Shown: positions 26,053-36,436 of the stretch, piece by piece | How the letters are laid out: each line of letters starts with the position of its first letter | How positions within the stretch are numbered: position 1 is the stretch's first letter | Assembly: GCA_030524765.1 (NCBI GenBank) | Contig: JAUNGA010000012.1 | Coordinates: 1-42,689 of the forward strand | Direction: 5' to 3' | Source: Bacteroidales bacterium | GTDB lineage: Bacteria > Bacteroidota > Bacteroidia > Bacteroidales > Muribaculaceae | Length of the DNA: 42,689 nucleotides | The notes under the pieces: model-generated | Told to the model about the DNA's origin: nothing | Databases searched by the model: none | What the model saw: the letters and a program-made list of their open reading frames with translations, nothing else | Position numbers and translations under genes: made by a program

Positions 26053-26865
26053 TTACCACAGCGTGTCGCGGTTGCGGCGTAATACACCCGGGGCGGCAAT
26101 GGCGCCTCGGGTGATCTGCCATAACGCCCTGGCGAGAGAGGCCTGACCGCGTCGGCTCACGCGCCACGCCTTCAAGGGGATGCGCAGCATGCAGCTGCCG
26201 GGATAGGTCAGTGCTATCACGCAGCCTGCCGCGAGTAGATTGCCGTCGGTAAGGGTGGCCTTGCAGCCGGTCGACACGTGGGGATGCTCGCAGATGGTGA
26301 GTGGGTAGAACCTGCAGTCAAGATGCCGGTTGATGGCTGACAGCAACAGCATCTCGTCTTCGCCGGCATGAAAACGTGGCGAGCCGAGACCAAGCTCGGG
26401 ACAAGCACGCAGATTGCCTGCAGTGGAGCGACGCAATGCTATCTCGAATGATGTGACCGAATAACCTTTGGGGTAGGGTACGCTCAACCGACAAGAGTGG
26501 TCGGGATAGATCACTCCGCTGGGATGTATTGATCGAAATGTGGCCACGTCGAGCTCAGGGTTGCGCTCGAAAATCTCGATCAGCTGTCTGAGGGCGTTGA
26601 AATCGTGGGTTATGTCGTCGTCAGAAATCAGTATGATGTCAGATGTGCAGCTCTCGATCGACCGGTTGCGGTTGTTTGAAAGCCCGGGGGCGTCACATCT
26701 CACCACTTTTATGTCGTCACGGAGGAGCGCTGACGGGACGTCACCCTCACGGTAGTCTTGCCATGAAATGACATAACTGATGCCCGCTATGACAGGAAAG
26801 TCACGTTCTGCGAGCCGTCGGATGCCTTCGGGACCGTATGTGATGATAGCGATATCAAGTGTCAT
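26053..26865 (-). CDS. Family 2 glycosyltransferase
   Basis: GT-A-fold sugar transferase of 270 aa. The N-terminal Rossmann part begins DIAIITYGPEGIRRL. The metal/nucleotide-sugar motif is SDDDITHD (D82-D84). A GEDEMLLLSAI segment in the second half fits the ED catalytic-base region. There is no clear membrane helix except a weak hydrophobic stretch near 212-235. It is the last gene of the mre/rod operon, and its ATG overlaps the previous stop as ATGA. The sugar and acceptor cannot be read from the sequence. The location hints at a cell-envelope polymer made during elongation. Confidence 0.88.
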   Translation of the reverse strand: MTLDIAIITYGPEGIRRLAERDFPVIAGISYVISWQDYREGDVPSALLRDDIKVVRCDAPGLSNNRNRSIESCTSDIILISDDDITHDFNALRQLIEIFERNPELDVATFRSIHPSGVIYPDHSCRLSVPYPKGYSVTSFEIALRRSTAGNLRACPELGLGSPRFHAGEDEMLLLSAINRHLDCRFYPLTICEHPHVSTGCKATLTDGNLLAAGCVIALTYPGSCMLRIPLKAWRVSRRGQASLARALWQITRGAIAAPGVLRRNRDTLW

Positions 26866-28007
26866 GATTGTCGTTTGAGTGCGATACGTCTATTCCAGAA
26901 ATCGAGATAACGGCGGGCGACAGTCTCGCAGTCATTGTGTTTGACCACAAACTCACGTGACTGCCGGCCTCGCCCGGCAATGAGCTCGGGATGCAATACC
27001 ACTTGCTCGAGCGTATCGGTCAACGGATCAAGCTCGATCGGAGCGTTGATAATTGGCCGATTCTCGCGCTCGCCGATAAAATCGTAGAACTCCGGCTCAC
27101 CGCCGGTCACGACATTGAGTCCGTAGGCCATCGCCATCAATGCTGTGGTGGCCGGGGTATAGCTGTAAATCTGGTCGAGCACGACATGGGCGCTTTTCAG
27201 CAACTCGGTAAACTCGGCGAACGGCCGGTTTTCGACTATTATCAGTTCGGCCTTGTCGGGATGTTTTTCGACGACGCGCTTTGCCGCTGTCTCGAGCAGG
27301 TCGGTGCCTTTCATTGCCAGACGGTTGCGGTCGCGACCGAGAAAGAGCCGCACTTTGTCGATTCTGTCGGGAAGCTCTACCGGCTGATAAAGCGATGTGT
27401 CTATAGGTATGCCGCCATAAACGGCTTTATTGTCACCGAGATAACGGCTCATGCCGAGATGGTATTCGTAGAGCACCGACACGGCACCGTCGATGTTGTC
27501 AAGTATGTGCCGTTGGTACCGTGTGAGAGCCGATGCATGCCATGCCTGCCATTCGTCGCGTTTGATCTGATGCCATCTCGAGGGTTCATCGCCGACAAAC
27601 CATTCGCTGTAGCGCAAAGGCGAATCAGGCGGCGCGACCATATCGAGATAAGCGATATCGGTGCTCATCGCCGTGAGAAATATTGACGAGTTGGCCTTGC
27701 GGATACGATCGAAGAAGAATCGCAGTCGATGTGGCCGCAGTGTGACAAAATTGACATCATTTATTGCCACAATGTCATATCCGCTCATTGTACCGTCGGC
27801 AATCCATTGCAGTAGTCTGGTTGAGATGAGCAGTCCGCCAAGTTTGTTTTCATAGCGGCTGAGATCAATATCACGGTCAAGATCAAGCCACTTCGAACCG
27901 TTTGAGGCCACCGTGACGTCACATCCGAGTCTGCGCAGCCCCGTGGCCAGTGTATTGTGGCAATTGCTGTAATCGCCGAGTAGCAGTATGCGTGGTCGGG
28001 AGTCCAT
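26862..28007 (-). CDS. GT-B type glycosyltransferase
   Basis: A 381-aa protein with a two-domain GT-B layout. The N-terminal half starts RPRILLLGDYSNCHNTLATGL, with a Gly-rich turn and an acceptor-side domain. The C-terminal half has LFLGRDRNRLAMKGTDLL, the KSAHVVLDQIYSYTP stretch and GLNVVTGGEPEFYDF as the sugar-nucleotide site of GT4-like enzymes. No signal peptide. The start is the ATG at 28007, overlapping the rodA stop by one base (TGATG); a GTG one codon upstream is less likely. The substrate is unknown. Its partner is the GT2 gene just downstream. Confidence 0.85.
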   Translation of the reverse strand: MDSRPRILLLGDYSNCHNTLATGLRRLGCDVTVASNGSKWLDLDRDIDLSRYENKLGGLLISTRLLQWIADGTMSGYDIVAINDVNFVTLRPHRLRFFFDRIRKANSSIFLTAMSTDIAYLDMVAPPDSPLRYSEWFVGDEPSRWHQIKRDEWQAWHASALTRYQRHILDNIDGAVSVLYEYHLGMSRYLGDNKAVYGGIPIDTSLYQPVELPDRIDKVRLFLGRDRNRLAMKGTDLLETAAKRVVEKHPDKAELIIVENRPFAEFTELLKSAHVVLDQIYSYTPATTALMAMAYGLNVVTGGEPEFYDFIGERENRPIINAPIELDPLTDTLEQVVLHPELIAGRGRQSREFVVKHNDCETVARRYLDFWNRRIALKRQS

Positions 28008-29470
28008 CACGAGTAGGATTTACGGGCCGAGTCGATGCGCAGCAATATGAAAAGCAGCAGTGTGAATCCCCACAACGAGCTGCCGCCGTAGCTCAGGAAC
28101 GGCAACGGAATGCCAATCACCGGGCACAGGCCGATGACCATGCCGATGTTGATGCAGAAGTGGAATATGAAATACGATGCCACACAATAGGCATATACGC
28201 GGCCAAACGGTCGCGGCTGTCGCTCGGCAATTGAAATCACCCTCAATATGAGGGCAAGATACAGAGCGACTATAATGATCGAGCCGAGAAATCCTTCTTC
28301 CTCGCCGATGGTGCAGAATATAAAGTCGGTATGTTGCTCGGGCACATATTTCAATTTGGTCTGGGTGCCGTTGAGAAATCCCTTGCCCAACAGACCTCCC
28401 GAGCCGATTGCAATCTTTGACTGGTTGACATTGTAGCCGGCACCGCGCAGGTCTTCCTCGATGCCGAGCACCACGCGTATGCGTTGCTGCTGGTGGGGCT
28501 GAAGCTGCTGGAATGCGAAATTCACAGAAAACATGAATCCGACAGACAAGACAGCTGTAACGACCGGTACAAAAAGTTGCGGCCGGTGACGTTTTATGGC
28601 CTCGACAGCCACATATGCCGCAGCGATGACAATCATTCCGATCATAATGGCCATGCCCGGCAGAGAAATGCCGCACAGCGAGCCGAGAATCCACACTATC
28701 AGCAGCACTCCGCCAAACCATATTACCAGATTGCGCGGTAGCTCGAGACGTCGGTCATACAGGAATGTCATGACAATCATGATGAGCATTATCATGATCA
28801 TGATAGCGAACTCGCCCGACGGCACCCCCATCATAGACAGGTCGGTGAACTTGACGGCAACCACAAATATCACTACCGCGAATGCCGCCGCAAAGAGTAT
28901 AAGACCGCTCATGCCCTCGCGATAGAGTACAAAGAACAGAGCCATGTAGGCGAGAGCAGATCCGGTCTCGTTCTGCAATAGAATGAGGATAATCGGGGTG
29001 AATATTATCAACAATGCCTTTACGTAGTTGATCGGTCTGGCATTGAGCACGAAATTGTAGCCGCTGAACAGTTTGGCAAGTGCCAGAGCTGTCGCCACCT
29101 TTGCAAACTCGGCGGGTTGCAGACTCATCGGGCCGAGCGATATCCACGATTTCGAACCCTTGATGTCATGGGCTATAAATGGCGTTATCAGCAATATAAC
29201 CAAAAATATGATGTATATCGGATAGGCATAGGTGTCGTAAATACGCGAGTCGGTGAGCAAGACGATGAATCCCAATATCAGCCCGAGACCTATCCATCGG
29301 ATCTGTTTGCCTGAGAACTCGTCGAACGAAAACATCGACGCATTGTCAAAGTCATAGCTGGCCGCATAGATGCTCACTACACCGGCTATGACCATAGCCA
29401 GGTAGATAAACACTGTGACCCAGTCGAGATGACGGAATACCGACGGTGAGCTATCTCTTTGGTTTTGCAT
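28007..29470 (-). CDS. rodA: Rod shape-determining protein RodA (SEDS glycosyltransferase)
   Basis: Peptidoglycan polymerase of the elongation machinery, working with PBP2. 487 aa with about ten membrane helices. SEDS features: QIRWIGLGLILGF early, SLQPAEFAKVATALALAK in the middle, and at the end PVIGIPLPFLSYGGSSLW. It is longer than E. coli RodA (370 aa), with an enlarged central region containing extra hydrophobic segments. It overlaps mrdA by 20 bp and the downstream glycosyltransferase by one base. FtsW is excluded by its place in the mre operon. Confidence 0.96.
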   Translation of the reverse strand: MQNQRDSSPSVFRHLDWVTVFIYLAMVIAGVVSIYAASYDFDNASMFSFDEFSGKQIRWIGLGLILGFIVLLTDSRIYDTYAYPIYIIFLVILLITPFIAHDIKGSKSWISLGPMSLQPAEFAKVATALALAKLFSGYNFVLNARPINYVKALLIIFTPIILILLQNETGSALAYMALFFVLYREGMSGLILFAAAFAVVIFVVAVKFTDLSMMGVPSGEFAIMIMIMLIMIVMTFLYDRRLELPRNLVIWFGGVLLIVWILGSLCGISLPGMAIMIGMIVIAAAYVAVEAIKRHRPQLFVPVVTAVLSVGFMFSVNFAFQQLQPHQQQRIRVVLGIEEDLRGAGYNVNQSKIAIGSGGLLGKGFLNGTQTKLKYVPEQHTDFIFCTIGEEEGFLGSIIIVALYLALILRVISIAERQPRPFGRVYAYCVASYFIFHFCINIGMVIGLCPVIGIPLPFLSYGGSSLWGFTLLLFILLRIDSARKSYS

Positions 29471-31307
29471 AAGTCAGAGTGGTGTTGAGCATTTGGGTCT
29501 CCATATATTTTCGCGATGGCGATATCGAGTCGGTGAGATATTTTTCCATGACAAGCGACCCGATGGGCACGCCGAATACCGCACCGAAACCACCGTTCTC
29601 GACATAGACTGCCACGGCTATTTTGGGGTCGTCAAAGGGTGCGAAGCCCATGAAGGCTGAATGGTCTTTGCCATGGGGGTTCTGAGCCGTACCGGTCTTG
29701 CCGGCCACATCTATGCCCGGTATGGCCGCGCGACGGCATGTGCCGCCCGTGACAGCCATACGCATACCCTCGGCTATATCGGGATACCATTTCTCGTCGA
29801 TTGTCGGGCGGCGACGCTCAAGCATCTCTGCCGGCATGACCGTGTCCTGAATAGCTTTGACGGCATGAGGGGTTATAAACCAGCCGCGATTGGCGATGGT
29901 CGCGGCAAGATTGGCAATCTGCAACGGTGTGGCGAGAATCTCGCCCTGACCGATCGCCACTGATATGACCGTGTTGGCGCTCCAGTGGCCTTCGCCGTAA
30001 AATTTGTTGTAGAATTTGGCGTTGGGCAGGAATCCACGGCTCTCGTGTGGCAGATCGACACCGAGAGCATAGCCGTAGCCCATCGAGACAAGATGCTTTT
30101 TCCAGATTTCGAAGGCGTTGGCCGACGATCCGTATTTCGAGCGTCTGTCGATCATATTTTTGAATCCCCAGCAGAAGTATGCGTTGCATGATGTCTGCAA
30201 GGCCGGCTTGAGCGGCAGCGGAGAGCCGTGCGAGTGACAGCCTACGCGCAGTCCGCCGTTTATGTAGCCGTGATAGCAGGGATAGGTGGTCGATGTGGTG
30301 ATGATGCCTTCTTGCAGGAATATCAGCCCCTGGGTCGGCTTGAATGTCGAACCCGGTGGATAGGCGCCTCCGAGTGCGCGGTCGAAGAGCGGTAACGACT
30401 CGTCTTGAGTGAGCATCTTGTAGTTTTGTCCGCGCGGACGTCCGACCAGCAGGCGAGGGTCGTAAGACGGCGACGATACCAGGCATAGAATCTCGCCGGT
30501 ATGGGGCTCGATGGCCACGATAGCGCCACGCTTGCCTACCATGAGCGATTCGGCATATTGCTGCAGCTTGACGTCTATGCTCAGCGTCAGATCGCGTCCG
30601 GATATCGGCTCGATGTCGTGCGCGCCGCCCTCGTAGCGCCCCTGTATGCGTCCGCGGGCGTCGCGTATGAGCACTTCCATGCCCTTTACACCCCTCAGGT
30701 ACGGCTCGTAGCTGCGCTCGACGCCGAGGTCGCCTGTGTAGTCGCCTGGGCTGTAGTAATCGTCTTTGTCGATATCGTTAGCTGATACCTCGCGCAAGTT
30801 TCCAAGCACATTGGCGGCTGTCGCATAATTGTATTGGCGCAGAATGCGTTTCTGGATGAAAAATCCGGGAAACCGGTAGAGTTTCTCTTGCAGTCGGCCG
30901 TAATCCTGAGTCGAAAGCTGTGTGATCAGTTTTTGCGGAGTATATGACGAGTATCCGGGATTGAGGCGCTTGTCGCGCATGTCGGCAAATCGTTTGCGCA
31001 GCTGATCGGGTGTGATGTGCAGGGTCTCACAGAAGTCGAGAGTGTCGAATGGCTGTACGTCGCGCGGTATGAGCATTACGTCGTAGGCAGGCTGGTTGAA
31101 CACAACCAACTCGCCATTGCGGTCATACATCAGTCCGCGCGAGGGATAGACGGTTTTTTTGAGGAATGCGTTTGAGTCGGCCGATTTCTTGTATCTCTCA
31201 TCATTGAGCTGCAGGTCGAAGAGCCTGATGCCGTAAATTATCGCGATGAGGATTATGAAACCGCCTATTATATATTTGCGTTTTTCGAGTTTATAATCTT
31301 TTCTCAC
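29451..31307 (-). CDS. mrdA: Penicillin-binding protein 2
   Basis: Class B transpeptidase for lateral-wall peptidoglycan. 618 aa. Membrane anchor about 12-30, then the pedestal/dimerisation domain (about 50-230) and the transpeptidase domain (about 240-600). The active-site serine is S320 in PGSTFKP (K323 following). The SxN motif is SCNAYF and the KTG motif sits in VAGKTGTAQNP. It ends IGSLVMEKYLTD plus a short tail. The gene overlaps mreD by 17 bp and rodA by 20 bp. Together with RodA it forms the polymerase-crosslinker pair of the Rod complex. Confidence 0.96.
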   Translation of the reverse strand: MRKDYKLEKRKYIIGGFIILIAIIYGIRLFDLQLNDERYKKSADSNAFLKKTVYPSRGLMYDRNGELVVFNQPAYDVMLIPRDVQPFDTLDFCETLHITPDQLRKRFADMRDKRLNPGYSSYTPQKLITQLSTQDYGRLQEKLYRFPGFFIQKRILRQYNYATAANVLGNLREVSANDIDKDDYYSPGDYTGDLGVERSYEPYLRGVKGMEVLIRDARGRIQGRYEGGAHDIEPISGRDLTLSIDVKLQQYAESLMVGKRGAIVAIEPHTGEILCLVSSPSYDPRLLVGRPRGQNYKMLTQDESLPLFDRALGGAYPPGSTFKPTQGLIFLQEGIITTSTTYPCYHGYINGGLRVGCHSHGSPLPLKPALQTSCNAYFCWGFKNMIDRRSKYGSSANAFEIWKKHLVSMGYGYALGVDLPHESRGFLPNAKFYNKFYGEGHWSANTVISVAIGQGEILATPLQIANLAATIANRGWFITPHAVKAIQDTVMPAEMLERRRPTIDEKWYPDIAEGMRMAVTGGTCRRAAIPGIDVAGKTGTAQNPHGKDHSAFMGFAPFDDPKIAVAVYVENGGFGAVFGVPIGSLVMEKYLTDSISPSRKYMETQMLNTTLTYAKPKR

Positions 31308-31812
31308 GTCGGCTCCGGGTCAAAGCGGCTATAGCGTATATGATAATAAAAGTGAATACCGAACTGGCTGCGACGCGCAGCAGGTAGAGCCGCAGATTGA
31401 AAATCTGCAGTGCCTCGATCGAGAATACCATCAGACAATATATGACCACCATGGTGAGGGCATACTTGAGGAAAGCCGCCGTGCCCATGGTGCGCAGCGA
31501 CGGACGCTGCTCGGCAAGATCGATGTCAGAGGCTACGTAGAGGTGGAACACCGGACGGCGCACGAAGGCAAGTATGGTGCATGCCAGAGCGTTGACCCCG
31601 GGAGTGTCGGAAAGTATGTCGACCGTCAGTCCGGTCAGGAATCCGATGGTCATCGCCAGATTGGCGCTGAAAGTCACAGGCAGGGTGATGATCAGGTAGA
31701 TGAACACCAGAGGTACGGCTACATTAAACAACACCAGATGGTTGAAGAATATAGCCTGGGCCGGCATCAATACCAGATAAAGCAGCAACAATGTTACGAC
31801 AGTCTTGCTCAT
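31291..31812 (-). CDS. mreD: Rod shape-determining protein MreD
   Basis: Polytopic membrane subunit of the elongation complex, 173 aa, with five or six hydrophobic helices. Sequence conservation of MreD is low. The assignment rests on size, topology, the mid-protein segment IGFLTGLTVDILSDTPG typical of MreD, and position between mreC and mrdA. The ATG overlaps the mreC stop (ATGA), and the 3' end overlaps mrdA. Confidence 0.9.
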   Translation of the reverse strand: MSKTVVTLLLLYLVLMPAQAIFFNHLVLFNVAVPLVFIYLIITLPVTFSANLAMTIGFLTGLTVDILSDTPGVNALACTILAFVRRPVFHLYVASDIDLAEQRPSLRTMGTAAFLKYALTMVVIYCLMVFSIEALQIFNLRLYLLRVAASSVFTFIIIYAIAALTRSRREKRL

Positions 31813-32705
31813 TGCCCGGTGTTTTTATTGACCGCGGTGGTGCCGGTGGCCGTTGTGACGGTAGATCCGGCGGCCGAGTTCTCGACCTCGAGTATCTCGT
31901 CGCGGTAATTGTTTACGACAATCTGCACGTTGCTGAGCCTTGTGAAATCGGCAAACAGTTTTACGCGCAGTGTGAAGAAGTTTTCTTTGTGGTCTTTGTG
32001 GTCTTCAACGATCACACCTACCGGCAGACCTGCAGGGAATACAGCCGAGTAGCCCGATGTGACGATAGTGTCGCCGGCAGTGAAAACCGTGTGACGGGGC
32101 AACTCCTCGAGCAGAGCCACCTGCGGGTCGTCACCATCCCATACGAGCGATCCGAAATGTTCGCTGCCCTTGATCTTGCACGACAATCTGAAGTTGGGGT
32201 TGAGCAGCGAGATCACGCGCGAGTAGTGCGGCCCGGCCACACTGATCGTGCCCACGACACCGGAGTGGTCGATGACGCCCATCTCGGGTTGTACGCCGTC
32301 GAGAGTGCCTTTGTCAACTGTCAGGTAGTTGTAGGGATGGTGTATCGAGTTGTTGATGACGTTGGCGACGATAAAGTCGAAATGATCGACACTGTCGGGG
32401 CTTACCAGAGTATCGGTATAATTCTCAAGCCGCAGGCTGTTGAGTTGCTCGCGGAGATTTATAACCTCGGATTCGAGCACCGCATTGCGGTGGTTGAGAT
32501 CGTCGTTGACTTCGCGCAGATTGAAATATGACGAGACATTATTGCCTGTATCGTAGAGCCCCGATGCGACAGCCGATGCAGATGTGAGCCACAGGTGACG
32601 GCGATAAGGGTCGCCGTTGAACAGCAGCAGGCAGCTCAACACCACATACAGGACGAATACACACCATTTGCTGTATCGCCTGAAAAAATCAAGCAGATCC
32701 TTCAT
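31809..32705 (-). CDS. mreC: Rod shape-determining protein MreC
   Basis: Periplasmic scaffold that activates PBP2/RodA. 298 aa. A short cytoplasmic N-terminus and membrane helix (about 12-30) lead into a coiled coil (about 60-95, with NDDLNHRNAVLESEVINLRE) and the two-lobed beta domain (about 110-275: GVIDHSGVVGTISVAGPHYSRV, and TSGYSAVFPAGLPVG near the end). The final 20 residues are Thr/Ala-rich and variable. It is 28 bp after mreB and overlaps mreD. Confidence 0.95.
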   Translation of the reverse strand: MKDLLDFFRRYSKWCVFVLYVVLSCLLLFNGDPYRRHLWLTSASAVASGLYDTGNNVSSYFNLREVNDDLNHRNAVLESEVINLREQLNSLRLENYTDTLVSPDSVDHFDFIVANVINNSIHHPYNYLTVDKGTLDGVQPEMGVIDHSGVVGTISVAGPHYSRVISLLNPNFRLSCKIKGSEHFGSLVWDGDDPQVALLEELPRHTVFTAGDTIVTSGYSAVFPAGLPVGVIVEDHKDHKENFFTLRVKLFADFTRLSNVQIVVNNYRDEILEVENSAAGSTVTTATGTTAVNKNTGQ

Positions 32706-32733
32706 CGGCTCTCAGACACGTATGCCCCGGGCG

Positions 32734-33753
32734 TCAGCGGATGAGGAACGAGAATTTATCGATATTCTTGAGTGCCACACCCGTACCCTTGGCCACAGAC
32801 AGCAGCGGATCCTCGGCGATGTGGAACTGAATGCCGATCTTGTCGGTGAAACGCTTGTCGAGACCGCGCAGCATGGCGCCGCCGCCGGCCAGATAAATGC
32901 CATTGCGCACCAGGTCGGCGTAGAGCTCGGGAGGAGTCTGCTCGAGTGCACTGAGCACGGCAGCCTCGATCTTAGAGATTGTCTTCTCGATGCAGTGGCT
33001 GATTTCCTGATAGCTTACGGGAACCTCCATAGGCAGCGCTGTCATCATGTTGGGACCGTGTACCACGTAATCATCCGGCGGAGTCTCAAGCTCGGTGAGG
33101 GCCGAGCCGACGTGCATCTTGATCTGCTCGGCAGTACGTGTGCCGACGCGCACATTGTGGGCGCGTCGCATATGGCTCTGGATATCTTCGGTGAGGTCGT
33201 CGCCGGCCACCTGGATACTTTTGTTGCTGACGATGCCGCCGAGTGAGATCACGGCGATCTCGGTGGTGCCGCCGCCTATATCTACGATCATGTTGCCCTC
33301 GGGTGCCTCGACGTCCATGCCGATACCGAGAGCGGCCGCCATGGGCTCGTAGATCATATATACGTCACGGCCGCCGGCGTGCTCAGACGAGTCGCGTACG
33401 GCGCGAATCTCAACCTCGGTAGAGCCCGAAGGAATGCCGACTACCATGCGCAGCGAGGGTGAGAACCAGTTGCTCTTGCTGCTGGCCTTCTTGACGAGGC
33501 CTCTGATCATGAGCTCGGCGGCATTGAAGTCGGCGATCACACCCTTGCGCAGCGGGCGCACGGTGCGGATGCCCTGAGGGTTTTTGCCTTCCATGAGGTG
33601 TGCCTCGGTGCCGACGGCGATGAGTTTGTCGGTGCGGTTGTCGAGGGCCACGATAGAGGGCTCGTTGATGACAATCTTGTCATTGTGGATGATTATCGTG
33701 TTGGCGGTGCCAAGGTCGATTGCGATCTCTTTTGTGAGTGAGAACAGTCCCAT
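32734..33753 (-). CDS. mreB: Rod shape-determining actin MreB
   Basis: Bacterial actin that organises the elongation machinery under the inner membrane. 339 aa. ATP-binding actin motifs: DLGTANTII (phosphate 1), VDIGGGTTEIAVISLGG (phosphate 2) and LAGGGAMLRGL (adenosine). Interface residues VVGIPSGSTEVE match family members. An N-terminal MGLFSLTKE start may act as a membrane-targeting helix. It is the first mre gene and follows purH by 43 bp. I see no strong promoter in that gap, so part of its expression may come from the purH promoter. Confidence 0.97.
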   Translation of the reverse strand: MGLFSLTKEIAIDLGTANTIIIHNDKIVINEPSIVALDNRTDKLIAVGTEAHLMEGKNPQGIRTVRPLRKGVIADFNAAELMIRGLVKKASSKSNWFSPSLRMVVGIPSGSTEVEIRAVRDSSEHAGGRDVYMIYEPMAAALGIGMDVEAPEGNMIVDIGGGTTEIAVISLGGIVSNKSIQVAGDDLTEDIQSHMRRAHNVRVGTRTAEQIKMHVGSALTELETPPDDYVVHGPNMMTALPMEVPVSYQEISHCIEKTISKIEAAVLSALEQTPPELYADLVRNGIYLAGGGAMLRGLDKRFTDKIGIQFHIAEDPLLSVAKGTGVALKNIDKFSFLIR

Positions 33754-33796
33754 TTTGCTGTTTAGAATGGATTTATGGGGTGAGAGATTGGGAAAA

Positions 33797-35329
<1,533 letters not shown>

Positions 35330-35383
35330 AGTTTGATTGAACTCGTTTTGAAAGTTGAAACCTAATTATTCGCTATTGGTTTG

Positions 35384-35391
35384 CAAAATTA
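35384..35391 (-). promoter_or_regulatory. Possible purH -7 element
   Basis: On the minus strand the sequence is TAATTTTG, a match to TAnnTTTG. No TTTG occurs at the right distance upstream. The leader would be about 50 nt. I see no purine riboswitch in the remaining gap up to 35485. Confidence 0.45.
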
Positions 35392-35485
35392 CAAAAATTA
35401 TGCGGGATGCGCAGTCAGAGTGAGGCAAAAAAACTAAAATTCGATAAAAAAAGGAGAAAAATGTCTCTGAAAAAGATATACTGAT

Positions 35486-35519
35486 ATAAAAACAGCCTGC
35501 CGCGGTGTCGCGGCAGGCT
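35486..35519 (-). terminator. Terminator of the dacB-rsmI-lipoprotein unit
   Basis: A perfect 11-bp stem (35494-35504 with 35509-35519) with a 4-nt loop. On the minus strand it is followed by a GTTTTTA run (complement of 35487-35493). It ends transcription 25 bp after the lipoprotein stop. Confidence 0.88.
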
Positions 35520-35543
35520 TGTATATTACTGATGATTATGCTA

Positions 35544-36413
35544 TCAGTCGATCTTGATTACAAGATAGTTTGAAAGACTCCAGAAGAGGTCGGGGTTGGT
35601 GATGTGCAGCACTTTCTGTCCGTTCTGGTCTACGATCTTGTATGAGCCGGCGGGCTGGTTTGAAAGGACTTCGGCCTTCTTTGAGTGCAGCGGCAGGGTG
35701 GTGAGGGTGCGCTTGTCGCTGGTGGTGAAGAAGTTCTGATCGAAGTCGCCCTTCATGATTTTGGTCTTGCGCAGGAAGCCGGTCTCGATGATCTTGTGGT
35801 CTTTGAGCTCGCTCTTGCTTGCCACTACGTAGTAGCATGTATTGAGCTCGTTGGCCAGTTCGGTCGATTCTTGCTGGGCTGCATCGCGCTCGTCGGTGAC
35901 CGAAGTGACTGTTGTGTTGAGCGAATCGACGGCGGTATTGAGCTGGCCTATGCGTTCGTTGGCCTGTGCAAGATCGCCGCGGAGGGTTTCGATCTCGGCT
36001 GACTGCGAGTCAATCTGAGCGCGCAGAGTCTCGATGGTTTTGCGCAGATTTGAATTATTGAGATTTGATTTGTTGAGTTTGCTTTCAAGATCGGCAAGCT
36101 GCTCGCGGCGCTGCTGCAGGGTCTGCTGTATGGCTGCGATGTCGGCTTCGATCTGCGCACGTTGCGATGCGGTCTCACCTTTCATGCCGTTGGTGACAGT
36201 GAGTATATTTTCGAGGCGTTTGATCTGCTCCATGCCCGAGGCTATCTCGTTTACAAGGCTGAGCAGCTGGTCGCGGTCGGCGACAGCGGTCGCAAGCTCT
36301 TGTTTGGATGCATCCTGCAGTGCCTGCTGTTGCTGTTCTTCTTCATTCGTTTTAGAGTTGCACGAGCCGAGCAACATGGCGACGGCGAGTGACATAAGGA
36401 TGAATTTCTTCAT
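35544..36413 (-). CDS. Coiled-coil lipoprotein
   Basis: A predicted outer-membrane or periplasmic lipoprotein, 289 aa. The lipobox LLGSC puts the lipid on C18. Residues about 25-195 are almost continuous coiled coil (repeats of Leu in heptads, many Gln/Glu/Lys). A compact C-terminal domain (about 200-289) contains NTCYYVVASKSELKDHKIIETGFL and a WSLSNYLVIKID end. Serine and threonine are frequent in the coil. It resembles a Bacteroides family annotated as a Cbp1-like collagen-binding adhesin, but that is a weak recollection. It lies 23 bp after rsmI and is the last gene before the terminator. Confidence 0.82.
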   Translation of the reverse strand: MKKFILMSLAVAMLLGSCNSKTNEEEQQQQALQDASKQELATAVADRDQLLSLVNEIASGMEQIKRLENILTVTNGMKGETASQRAQIEADIAAIQQTLQQRREQLADLESKLNKSNLNNSNLRKTIETLRAQIDSQSAEIETLRGDLAQANERIGQLNTAVDSLNTTVTSVTDERDAAQQESTELANELNTCYYVVASKSELKDHKIIETGFLRKTKIMKGDFDQNFFTTSDKRTLTTLPLHSKKAEVLSNQPAGSYKIVDQNGQKVLHITNPDLFWSLSNYLVIKID

Positions 36414-36436
36414 AATAATTATGTTTAGGATTTTTA

